Source: SIG710 sp045587665 (lineage in GTDB: Bacteria; Bacillota; Clostridia; Oscillospirales; CAG-272). From it: a stretch of 6,568 bases of DNA. This document shows positions 1 through 5,753 of the stretch, piece after piece; the stretch's first letter is position 1; each line of letters opens with the position of its first letter. The position numbers and the translations under genes are program-made. The notes below the pieces were generated by a model. The model saw nothing but the letters and a program-made list of their open reading frames with translations, did no database searches and had not been told where the DNA came from. The stretch lies in contig JAZNCT010000015.1 of the NCBI GenBank assembly GCA_045587665.1, positions 1-6,568 of the forward strand, written 5' to 3'.

Positions 1-71
1 GCATCTCTTTTTATTCATAATTCAACATTTTCAATGGTCATGCCGTTCTTCTATCTAATATTTACGTTATA

Positions 72-1340
72 CTACGACAGCATGATCTTGATGATCTCGG
101 CATCTGTTTTTCGCATACCTTCAACTGCAAGACGGCTAACATTGCGTATAGTGTTTTCCACTCCCTTGCTGACGATGCCTTCACCTCCAAAAAATTGGCT
201 TCCCTCCTTGAACATTTGCATACCGAGAATTCCTGCCTCCACTGCAGAAGCGATTTTTGCGGCACAGCTGGCCTTGGCACCATCGCATATGACCCCGGAA
301 TTGATAGCCAGAGCATTGACTATGGTGTGTGCCACTTCTGTGAACTTGCCGCCGTACAGATAAGTTATCCCGGCGGCTGCACCGCATCCCGCACTGATAA
401 CACCGCAATAGGCACTGAGAGGGCCGATGCCGCTCTTAAGGTGCAGAGTCACCAGATTGGAGACAGCCAATGCTCGGTACAGCTTTTCTTCGGAGACCCC
501 GAGCTCACGGGCATAGATCACCACAGGCACCGATGCAGTTATGCCCTGATTACCGGAGCCTGAATTGATAACTACCGGCTTTTCACATCCGCCCATACGG
601 GCGTCAGAGGCGGCAGCTGCATAGGCTTTCGCCCGTGTGATCACATTGCATTCCCGAGTATTCATAAGTACCTGACCTATGCGTGCGCCGTAGCTTTTGC
701 GCAGACCTTCGTCTGCAATATCCATATTGCAGGAGATCTGGCGGTTGAAGATGTCTTTTACATCCTCGGTATTCATAGCATCGGCAAATTCTACAATGCT
801 CTCAACTGTCAGAAGTTCTTTCTCTGACGGGGGTTCGGCGGTGCTCATTTCGGGATTTCGGCTGTAAACAGTTTTTCCGTCCCTCTTGATACACACGATG
901 TTAGTGTGATCTCCTGCAATGCGGCAGGCTGCCTTATGCCCTCCGCCGGACAGAGTGATGAAAATATCAAAGAGAGCACCGGATTCGGATTCGTGCACGG
1001 TGAAAGCTGCCTTCTGCAAATATTCGGCGATCTGAAGCTGTTGCTGCTCGGTTACTTTGCTTATAACAAGCAATTCACGCTTCGGATCACCGGCGATGAT
1101 GCCGGCCGCCGCAGCCGCCGCAAGACCGTGAAGACCGCCGGTGTTTGGCACAATAACACTCTTCACATTTTTTATTATGTTTCCGCTGACGCAGATGTCT
1201 ACTTCTTCCGGCAGAACGTCAAGTTCTTTTGCCGCAGAAGCGGCGGCATAGGCAACGGCTATTGGCTCTGTGCACCCCATAGCAGGTACAAGTTCACGTT
1301 TTAGCAGGCGTACATAGGCGTTGTAAATACTCTGTTCCAT
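72..1340 (-). CDS. cyuA: UPF0597/CyuA-family L-cysteine desulfidase (L-serine dehydratase-like, Fe-S dependent)
   Basis: The 422-residue product belongs to the UPF0597 family (E. coli YhaM/CyuA), related to the Fe-S L-serine dehydratase alpha subunit. Characterised members break L-cysteine into pyruvate, ammonia and sulfide in the cytoplasm using an oxygen-sensitive [4Fe-4S] cluster. Visible family motifs are GCTEPIA (residues 22-28), PNTGG (65-69), SGSGNQG (260-266), GCGAAAG (318-324) and CDGAKASCA (352-360). C23, C312 and C352 are the likeliest cluster ligands; from memory their spacing matches the cysteines of the archaeal desulfidase MJ1025. No signal peptide or membrane segment is seen, and the length is normal for the family. 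The ATG at 1340 is chosen because it follows a Shine-Dalgarno sequence; an in-frame TTG 42 nt upstream has none. The gene has its own promoter and a long leader, so it is probably separate from the upstream symporter gene. Serine rather than cysteine as substrate cannot be excluded; the family call is firm, the exact substrate less so. Confidence 0.9.
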   Translation of the reverse strand: MEQSIYNAYVRLLKRELVPAMGCTEPIAVAYAAASAAKELDVLPEEVDICVSGNIIKNVKSVIVPNTGGLHGLAAAAAAGIIAGDPKRELLVISKVTEQQQLQIAEYLQKAAFTVHESESGALFDIFITLSGGGHKAACRIAGDHTNIVCIKRDGKTVYSRNPEMSTAEPPSEKELLTVESIVEFADAMNTEDVKDIFNRQISCNMDIADEGLRKSYGARIGQVLMNTRECNVITRAKAYAAAASDARMGGCEKPVVINSGSGNQGITASVPVVIYARELGVSEEKLYRALAVSNLVTLHLKSGIGPLSAYCGVISAGCGAAAGITYLYGGKFTEVAHTIVNALAINSGVICDGAKASCAAKIASAVEAGILGMQMFKEGSQFFGGEGIVSKGVENTIRNVSRLAVEGMRKTDAEIIKIMLS

Positions 1341-1343
1341 AAG

Positions 1344-1353
1344 CTCACCCTCT
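1344..1353 (-). promoter_or_regulatory. Ribosome binding site of the cysteine desulfidase gene
   Basis: On the minus strand AGAGGGTGAG lies 3 nt before the ATG at 1340; its GGTGA part matches the anti-Shine-Dalgarno end of 16S rRNA. It decides the ATG at 1340 over the upstream in-frame TTG at 1382. The same ten bases GGGTGAGCTT occur again further up the leader (1395-1404) without a following start codon. Confidence 0.65.
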
Positions 1354-1437
1354 GTGATGATAATTATATTTGAAATTAACAATTCTTATATAGAAAGCTC
1401 ACCCGCTTGAATAAATTTTTTGACAGCAAATTCAACA

Positions 1438-1464
1438 CCCTATAAAATCCACCATTTTACGGGG
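1438..1464 (-). other. Stem-loop in the 5' leader of the cysteine desulfidase gene
   Basis: In the minus-strand transcript TAAAAT and ATTTTA pair around a GGTGG loop. The stem continues outward through a G-U pair and one mismatch to a CCC/GGG clamp. It lies inside the approximately 145-nt leader between the predicted promoter and the start codon. No U-tract follows, so it does not look like a terminator. I do not recognise a known riboswitch or T-box in this leader. Confidence 0.45.
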
Positions 1465-1491
1465 CAGATTCGGCAATCAGATTCCAACTGT

Positions 1492-1520
1492 ATTATATCA
1501 CAAATTCGGTTGCTTGTAAA
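1492..1520 (-). promoter_or_regulatory. Sigma-A type promoter for the cysteine desulfidase gene
   Basis: Reading the minus strand, a -35 box TTTACA (1520-1515), a 17-nt spacer and a perfect -10 box TATAAT (1497-1492) are present. Transcription would start near 1485 and give a leader of about 145 nt. The promoter lies just downstream of the symporter terminator, which supports independent transcription of the desulfidase gene. Confidence 0.75.
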
Positions 1521-1587
1521 GAGTGAAGTGTACCTCTTTTATTATCGGGCACACCGTGCAGGTCATTTGGTTTAGATACACACAAGT

Positions 1588-1624
1588 AAAAAAGGAAACC
1601 ACCAATTTGGTGATTTCCTTTTTT
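1588..1624 (-). terminator. Bidirectional rho-independent terminator after the symporter gene
   Basis: A 10-bp stem (1594-1603 with 1609-1618; nine Watson-Crick pairs and one wobble) is flanked by six A residues on one side and six T residues on the other. In the minus-strand RNA it forms a hairpin followed by a U run, 17 nt beyond the symporter stop codon. The flanking A and T runs make it functional in either direction, but no plus-strand gene ends here. Confidence 0.9.
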
Positions 1625-1640
1625 GCAAGTCAGACTGAAA

Positions 1641-3197
1641 TCAGTCCTCATCAATATTGCGTGCGATCTCCTGCGCTTGAATTTGGGGATCAAAATTGTA
1701 CATAGGATCGATTTTTTCTCCTTTTTTGATTCTTCTCAGATAATTTTTGGTAATCTTTACAACGAGAGGAGAAAGTGCAAGAACTCCTATAAGGTTGGGG
1801 ATCATCATAAGACCGTTGAAGGTGTCGGAGATGTCCCATGCGAAAGAGGACGTAAGGATAGCACCAAAGATAACGGTGCATACGTGAATTATACGGAAGA
1901 TGAAGGTAGTCTTAGCGCCAAAGAGATATTCCCAAGCCTTTGAACCGTAGTGAGACCAACCGAGAACGGTGGTGAAAGCAAAGAGGAACATAGCGATCGC
2001 GATGAATTTTTCACCTATATCTCCCCAGGAGAATACCGAATTGAATGCACCTCCGACAAGCGTTGCATCTGTATAGCCCTTTGCGATCTCACCGGTGATA
2101 ACATTAAATACACCACCGTCAAGTCCGCCTGCGGTAAGTACAACCAGAGCTGTCATCGTGCACACAACCATAGTATCAGCAAATACCTCGAAGATGCCCC
2201 ACATACCCTGCTTTACAGGTTCTTTTATATTGGAGTTGGAGTGAACCATTACTGAAGAACCAAGACCTGCCTCGTTTGAGAACACACCTCGCTTGAAGCC
2301 CTGGGTAACCACCTTGCCAACAACGGCACCGATGCCGCCTCCAACGAAAGCCTCGGGCTTGAATGCATTTACAAAGATAGCCTTGAATGCGGGAAGAATA
2401 TTAGCGTAGTTTATACCAATAATAGCAAGGCTGCCGAGAACGAAGAGCACCACCATAAAAGGAACGATCTTTTCTGCAACGTTTGCAATTCTCTTAAGTC
2501 CTCCGAGAGTGATAAGTGCGGTGAGAAGCATAATAATTGCACCGAGAATGACGTTGTAAAGGGAAACACCGGTGAATACCTCAACAGAGGAAAGAGCGGA
2601 TACATCGAATGCCTGAGCAACGTTGGTAACGATCTTGTTTACCTGGCCCATGCTTCCTATTCCAAATGAGGCGAGCATTGTAAAGATACAGAAAAGAACT
2701 GCCAGAACCTTTCCAACATATTTCATACCCTTCTTGCCCCCAAGACCGTCAGCGAGGTAGTACATAGCACCGCCGGACCATTCACCTTTTTCGTTCTTGC
2801 GGCGCAAATAGATGCCGAGAACATTTTCTGCATAGTTTGTCATCATTCCGAAGAATGCGGCAACCCACATCCAGAACACAGCACCTGCGCCGCCGATGCA
2901 GATTGCAGCGGCAACACCTGCGATGTTACCTGTGCCAACAGTTGCGGCAAGTGCAGTACAAAGGGCTTGGAAAGGAGAGATAGAACCCTTTTCCTTGCTG
3001 TGCTTGATTACATCCTTGCTGAAAAGACTGCCAAGGGTATGCTTGAACCACATACCGATGTGAGAAACCTGAAAAAACTTGGTGAGTACGGTGATAATGA
3101 TACCGGTACCAACAAGAAGGAGCAGACCGAATGTGCCCCAGACGACGCCGTTGACTTCGCCGTTTACTTTTTCGATAGTGCTTAAAATTTTGTCCAT
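1641..3197 (-). CDS. AGCS-family sodium:alanine/glycine symporter
   Basis: The 518-residue protein is a multi-pass inner-membrane carrier of the alanine or glycine:cation symporter family (AGCS, TC 2.A.25), importing alanine and/or glycine with Na+. Family motifs visible are GTGNIAGVA (residues 88-96), the SGGAMYYL segment (141-148), RGVFSNEAGLGS (303-314) and the FAFTTVLGWSHYGSKAWEY stretch (406-424). Many hydrophobic spans are seen, for example around 18-38, 98-120, 163-181, 212-232, 245-263, 337-357, 396-414 and 437-457. The C-terminus is a charged cytoplasmic tail. The length is slightly above the typical 450-500. The ATG at 3197 follows a strong AGGAGG site 10 nt upstream. The gene is monocistronic, with its own promoter, glycine riboswitch and leader terminator before it and a terminator after it. 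The riboswitch points to glycine as a physiological substrate or signal; alanine transport is equally typical of the family. Confidence 0.95.
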   Translation of the reverse strand: MDKILSTIEKVNGEVNGVVWGTFGLLLLVGTGIIITVLTKFFQVSHIGMWFKHTLGSLFSKDVIKHSKEKGSISPFQALCTALAATVGTGNIAGVAAAICIGGAGAVFWMWVAAFFGMMTNYAENVLGIYLRRKNEKGEWSGGAMYYLADGLGGKKGMKYVGKVLAVLFCIFTMLASFGIGSMGQVNKIVTNVAQAFDVSALSSVEVFTGVSLYNVILGAIIMLLTALITLGGLKRIANVAEKIVPFMVVLFVLGSLAIIGINYANILPAFKAIFVNAFKPEAFVGGGIGAVVGKVVTQGFKRGVFSNEAGLGSSVMVHSNSNIKEPVKQGMWGIFEVFADTMVVCTMTALVVLTAGGLDGGVFNVITGEIAKGYTDATLVGGAFNSVFSWGDIGEKFIAIAMFLFAFTTVLGWSHYGSKAWEYLFGAKTTFIFRIIHVCTVIFGAILTSSFAWDISDTFNGLMMIPNLIGVLALSPLVVKITKNYLRRIKKGEKIDPMYNFDPQIQAQEIARNIDED

Positions 3198-3239
3198 TTA
3201 AAATGAACCTCCTACAAAAATTTGTCAACCGAACAAAAC

Positions 3240-3272
3240 AAAAAAACACCGATATCCAATCGGATAGCGGCG
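3240..3272 (-). terminator. Intrinsic terminator in the symporter leader (riboswitch expression platform)
   Basis: In the minus-strand RNA the segment 3272-3247 folds into an 11-position stem (CGCCGCTATCC against GGATATCGGTG) with a GATT loop, one mismatch and one wobble, followed directly by seven U residues (3246-3240). It sits between the glycine aptamers and the symporter ribosome binding site, so it should stop transcription before the gene when it forms. Its 5' arm contains GCTATCCG, the exact complement of the linker between the two aptamers. Confidence 0.88.
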
Positions 3273-3291
3273 AAAAAGAGAAGAATGTATA

Positions 3292-3308
3292 ATACGGATA
3301 CACCGTAT
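3292..3308 (-). other. Small hairpin between glycine aptamer 2 and the leader terminator
   Basis: ATACGG and CCGTAT form a perfect 6-bp stem around a TGTAT loop in the minus-strand RNA. Its loop and 3' arm carry TATCCGT, complementary to ACGGATA at the aptamer 1/linker junction. It may be part of the switching region or simply a spacer; the pairing is seen, the role is inferred. Confidence 0.4.
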
Positions 3309-3316
3309 AAAATTTG

Positions 3317-3486
3317 ATCTGTCCTTTTGCCTGAGAGATTGTGGCTTAACCATTTGCCCCTTCGGCATCCGCGCAGAGCGGACTTCTCCAGATTGCTATC
3401 CGTCAGCAGTCTCCGTCACATTGACACCCGAGAGTATTACCCCTTTGGAAAGGCAAACGCCTAATCTCCTGCTGATTTCACTTAGC
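3317..3486 (-). promoter_or_regulatory. Tandem glycine riboswitch upstream of the symporter gene
   Basis: Two glycine (gcvT-type) aptamers are visible in the minus-strand RNA. Aptamer 1 (3475-3403) is closed by a P1 of TCAGCAG with CTGCTGA and contains GGAGA, CCAAAGGGG and CTCTCGGG. Aptamer 2 (3393-3317) is closed by ATCTG with CAGAT and carries the textbook core GGAGA, GCCGAAGGGGCAA and CTCTCAGGCAAAAGGACAG. A 9-nt linker (3402-3394) joins them. The leader 3486-3478 (GCTA, a 3-nt bulge, then GA) can pair with the linker GA-TAGC to form the kink-turn known from tandem glycine riboswitches. The element lies between a promoter and an intrinsic terminator ahead of an AGCS symporter gene, so it acts in cis on transcription of that gene. 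Repression by glycine (OFF switch) is likely for an uptake gene; this sense is inference. Confidence 0.95.
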
Positions 3487-3507
3487 TCTATTCAGTTTAA
3501 CGCATCT

Positions 3508-3536
3508 ATAATAACACTTTTTTTTACAAAAGTCAA
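3508..3536 (-). promoter_or_regulatory. Sigma-A type promoter for the glycine riboswitch-symporter transcript
   Basis: On the minus strand TTGACT (3536-3531), a 17-nt spacer and TATTAT (3513-3508) make a near-consensus promoter. Transcription would begin around 3501, about 15 nt before the kink-turn leader at 3486. The -35 box sits inside a 7-bp inverted repeat (3528-3543). Confidence 0.8.
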
Positions 3537-3688
3537 GACTTTTTTTGCTTTTTAGGAAAAATATATATTTTTTCGACAGCATGTTTTGGAGAGAAGTTCT
3601 TACAATTTTACAGATTAAACACAATTGTTTTTTTCTTACATACAGGGAAGTAATATGCAAACACAAAGCTATTTTTTTGTTATAGCTA
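3537..3688. other. A/T-rich divergent intergenic core, no gene seen
   Basis: Between the two outward-facing promoters the DNA is rich in A and T runs, with a perfect palindrome of A5-(TA)3-T5 at 3557-3572 that may bend the DNA. Short open frames here lack a convincing ribosome binding site and promoter combination, and none resembles a protein I recognise. Confidence 0.5.
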
Positions 3689-3717
3689 TTTACTTATAGC
3701 AAAAAATATGCTACAAT
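3689..3717 (+). promoter_or_regulatory. Sigma-A type promoter for the etfB-etfA-oxidoreductase operon
   Basis: TTTACT (3689-3694), a 17-nt spacer and TACAAT (3712-3717) precede etfB, giving a leader of about 40 nt from a start near 3724. The promoter contains two short inverted repeats: GCTAT/ATAGC (3685-3700) over the -35 box, and TAGCA/TGCTA (3697-3713) filling the spacer and touching the -10 box. They are placed where a repressor would act. No regulator gene is visible in the window. Confidence 0.72.
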
Positions 3718-3763
3718 ATAATTGAATTTGGAATTCTGCAAATATTATTTGCTTGGAGGATAT

Positions 3764-4552
3764 ATGAAAATTTTGGTTTGTATCAAACAAGTGCCGGGCT
3801 CGAACAACGTTGAGGTCGATCCGATCACGGGTGTTCTTAAAAGAAGCGGCATTCGGAGCAAGATGAATCCATACGATTTGTACGGCATTGAGGCAGCACT
3901 CTCTCTTGCCGAAAAATACGGCGGAAGTGTTGAATGCATCACTATGGGACCGCCTCAGGCAAGGTCTGTTATCGAAGAGGCTGTGTGTATGGGTGCAGAG
4001 AAGGGTACGGTGCTTTCCGACCGCAAATTTGCAGGCGCTGACGTTCTTGCCACAGCATATACTATTTCTCAGGGTATACGCAAGTGCGGAGATTTCGATA
4101 TGATCATCTGCGGAAAGCAGACAACAGACGGAGATACGGCTCAGGTGGGCGCAGAGGTGGCTGAAAATCTGGGAATTCCCAATGTTTCAAATGTGCTTTC
4201 TATTGAGGAAATAAGCAACGGAAGGGCAACTGTTACCGCATCGCTGGATAATAATACAATAAGGATGAGTGTTGAGCTTCCCTGCCTTATTTCTATGGAG
4301 AATGATATAAACACCCCAAGGCTTCCTTCCTATAAGATAAAGCAGAGCATAACGGATGATGTGGTGAAGGTTCTCACCTTCGATGATTTTGATGATAATA
4401 ATCCCGGGCATTACGGTCTTTCGGGATCTGCAACCCAGGTTGAGAGAATATTCCCGCCCGAAAAAAACACCGAAAAGCACAGTGTGACGGGAAGCGCCCG
4501 TGATCAGGCGGAATCTCTCTTTGAGCTTGTTTGCAAGCTCAAGATGATATAA
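3764..4552 (+). CDS. etfB: Electron transfer flavoprotein subunit beta (LctB-like, bifurcating type)
   Basis: The 262-residue protein is a cytoplasmic ETF beta subunit (adenine-nucleotide alpha-hydrolase-like fold). It starts with the family signature MKILVCIKQVP and has the NPYDLYGIEAAL segment (residues 35-46) and the CGKQTTDGDTAQVGAE stretch (116-131). DGDTAQVG is the form found in electron-bifurcating ETFs, where beta holds a second FAD; non-bifurcating ETFs have a different, AMP-binding sequence there. The length is normal. The ATG at 3764 follows TTGGAGG at close spacing; the in-frame TTG 42 nt upstream lies at the predicted transcription start and is rejected. It is the first gene of a three-gene operon with etfA and a GlcD/LctD-like dehydrogenase, so its likely partners are those two. 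The family call is firm; the bifurcating role is inferred from motif and context. Confidence 0.95.
   Translation: MKILVCIKQVPGSNNVEVDPITGVLKRSGIRSKMNPYDLYGIEAALSLAEKYGGSVECITMGPPQARSVIEEAVCMGAEKGTVLSDRKFAGADVLATAYTISQGIRKCGDFDMIICGKQTTDGDTAQVGAEVAENLGIPNVSNVLSIEEISNGRATVTASLDNNTIRMSVELPCLISMENDINTPRLPSYKIKQSITDDVVKVLTFDDFDDNNPGHYGLSGSATQVERIFPPEKNTEKHSVTGSARDQAESLFELVCKLKMI
4521..4542 (+). other. Perfect 9-bp stem-loop at the end of etfB, ahead of the etfA ribosome binding site
   Basis: TTGAGCTTG and CAAGCTCAA pair perfectly around a TTTG loop. The hairpin ends 7 nt before the etfB stop codon and 8 nt before the AAGGAGG site of etfA. No T-run follows, so it is not an intrinsic terminator. 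It may affect translation coupling or mRNA processing, or be a by-product of the codons for FELVCKLK. Confidence 0.5.
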
Positions 4553-4565
4553 GGAGGCAGCTACG

Positions 4566-5753
4566 ATGGGAAAACTTGTTGTAAATCATAATCAAATCAC
4601 ACCCGCCGTTGCCGAAAAGCTCGTTAAGGTGTGTCCCTTTGGCGCTATTTCGAATGATGAAGGAAAGCTCACCATATCCTCTGCGTGCAAGATGTGCAAA
4701 CTTTGTGTTCGCAACGGAGAGGGGGCTGTTGAGTTTGTTGAAGAGGAAGTGGCAACGGTTGATAAAACACTCTGGAAGGGCGTTTGCGTTTATGCCGACT
4801 GTCAGGGCGGAGAGCTTCACCGTGTTACATATGAGCTGTGCGGAAAAGCCCGTGAGCTGGCTTCGGTTATAAATCACCCGGTTTATGTTCTTCTTATTGG
4901 AAACAATATCGGCAAGTGTGCAGAAAAGCTGCTCCATTACGGTGTAGATAAGGTTTTCGTTTATGATAACGAGGCTTATCGTAGCTTCAGAATAGAACCA
5001 TATACCGCGGCTTTCTGCGATTTCATCGACAAGATAAAGCCATCCTCTATACTTGTGGGAGCTACGGACCTTGGCAGACAGCTTGCACCGAGAGTTGCGG
5101 CACGCTGCAAGGCAGGTCTCACAGCAGACTGTACTGTGCTCGAAATGAAGGAGAATACCGACCTTGTGCAGATACGTCCAGCATTTGGCGGAAATATTAT
5201 GGCGCAGATCATCTCGCCAAATACACGTCCTCAGTTCTGCACCGCACGCTATAAGGTCTTCACAGAACCCAAGCCTACAGTGGAGGCTTTCGGCGAAATC
5301 GTCAGTATGGAGGCTTCTGAGGATAAGCTCGCATCAAAGATCTCAGTTCTTGAAATACAGGAAAAACCCAAGGATATCGATATCGCAGAGGCAGACGTTA
5401 TCGTTGCTGTGGGCAGAGGCGCACAGAGCGAGACGCTGAGAGCACAGGCGGCAGAGCTTGCCGATCTGCTTGGCGGTGTTGTTGCCTGCACAAGACCCCT
5501 TGCCGAAAGCAATATATTCGATGCAAAAAGGCAGATAGGCCTTTCGGGAAGAACCGTAAAGCCAAAATTCATAATCTGTATCGGAATATCGGGCGCAGTT
5601 CAGTTTGCGGCGGGAATGAAGTCATCCGATTGTATCGTGGCAATAAATACAGACAAGAATGCTCCGATATTTGACGTAGCTCATTACTGCGTTGTAGGAG
5701 ATGCCGCAGAGATAGTCCCCAATCTTATTGCAATGATAAAGGAGGCGCGCTGA
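4566..5753 (+). CDS. etfA: Electron transfer flavoprotein subunit alpha with N-terminal ferredoxin-like domain (LctC-like)
   Basis: The 395-residue protein has three parts. Residues 1-60 form a ferredoxin-like domain with CPFGAI (C23) and CKMCKLC (C41, C44, C47), enough for one [4Fe-4S] cluster. The N-terminal ETF domain follows (about 68-250). The C-terminal FAD domain has GRG (283-285), CTRPLAE (308-314), GLSGRTVKPK (325-334), GISGAVQFAAGM (340-351) and NTDKNAPIF (361-369). It binds the electron-transferring FAD and passes electrons between EtfB, the partner dehydrogenase and probably ferredoxin. The extra domain explains the length above the usual 310-330 residues. AAGGAGG, overlapping the etfB stop codon, lies 8 nt before the ATG, which suggests translational coupling. 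The arrangement matches LctC of the Acetobacterium woodii lactate dehydrogenase complex; another 2-hydroxyacid is possible. Confidence 0.95.
   Translation: MGKLVVNHNQITPAVAEKLVKVCPFGAISNDEGKLTISSACKMCKLCVRNGEGAVEFVEEEVATVDKTLWKGVCVYADCQGGELHRVTYELCGKARELASVINHPVYVLLIGNNIGKCAEKLLHYGVDKVFVYDNEAYRSFRIEPYTAAFCDFIDKIKPSSILVGATDLGRQLAPRVAARCKAGLTADCTVLEMKENTDLVQIRPAFGGNIMAQIISPNTRPQFCTARYKVFTEPKPTVEAFGEIVSMEASEDKLASKISVLEIQEKPKDIDIAEADVIVAVGRGAQSETLRAQAAELADLLGGVVACTRPLAESNIFDAKRQIGLSGRTVKPKFIICIGISGAVQFAAGMKSSDCIVAINTDKNAPIFDVAHYCVVGDAAEIVPNLIAMIKEAR

Noticed and set aside
1..18. Possible start of another minus-strand gene (ATG at 18, first residues MNKKRC)
   Set aside because: Only six codons are in the window and there is no ribosome binding site upstream of it; it cannot be supported.
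195..1304. Plus-strand open frames at 195-563 and 906-1304, each over 120 codons
   Set aside because: They lie antisense inside the desulfidase gene, whose product has clear family motifs; they have no ribosome binding site and no recognisable protein features.
3223..3228. Perfect TTGACA -35 box just upstream of the symporter ribosome binding site (minus strand)
   Set aside because: No -10 box occurs at a suitable distance; the sequence there is the ribosome binding site and start region.
1623..3303. Other-frame open frames overlapping the symporter gene (for example 1623-1943 plus, 1950-2255 plus, 2926-3303 minus)
   Set aside because: They are shadows of a well-supported membrane protein gene; the one at 2926-3303 also runs through the terminator and leader.
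3478..3666. Minus-strand open frame of 62 codons in the divergent intergenic region
   Set aside because: It runs through the riboswitch promoter and leader and its product is Lys/Cys-rich with no family resemblance.
3655..3699. Possible 14-residue leader peptide upstream of etfB with a weak GGGAAG ribosome site
   Set aside because: It lies upstream of and overlaps the predicted etf promoter, so it would not be in the mRNA unless another promoter exists; none is convincing.
4539..4937. Minus-strand open frame of 132 codons opposite etfA
   Set aside because: It is antisense to the conserved ferredoxin-like and ETF domains of EtfA and has no supporting signals.
5373..5384. 12-bp palindrome GATATCGATATC within etfA
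   Set aside because: It encodes Asp-Ile-Asp-Ile in a conserved open frame and is a simple repeat; nothing suggests a regulatory site.
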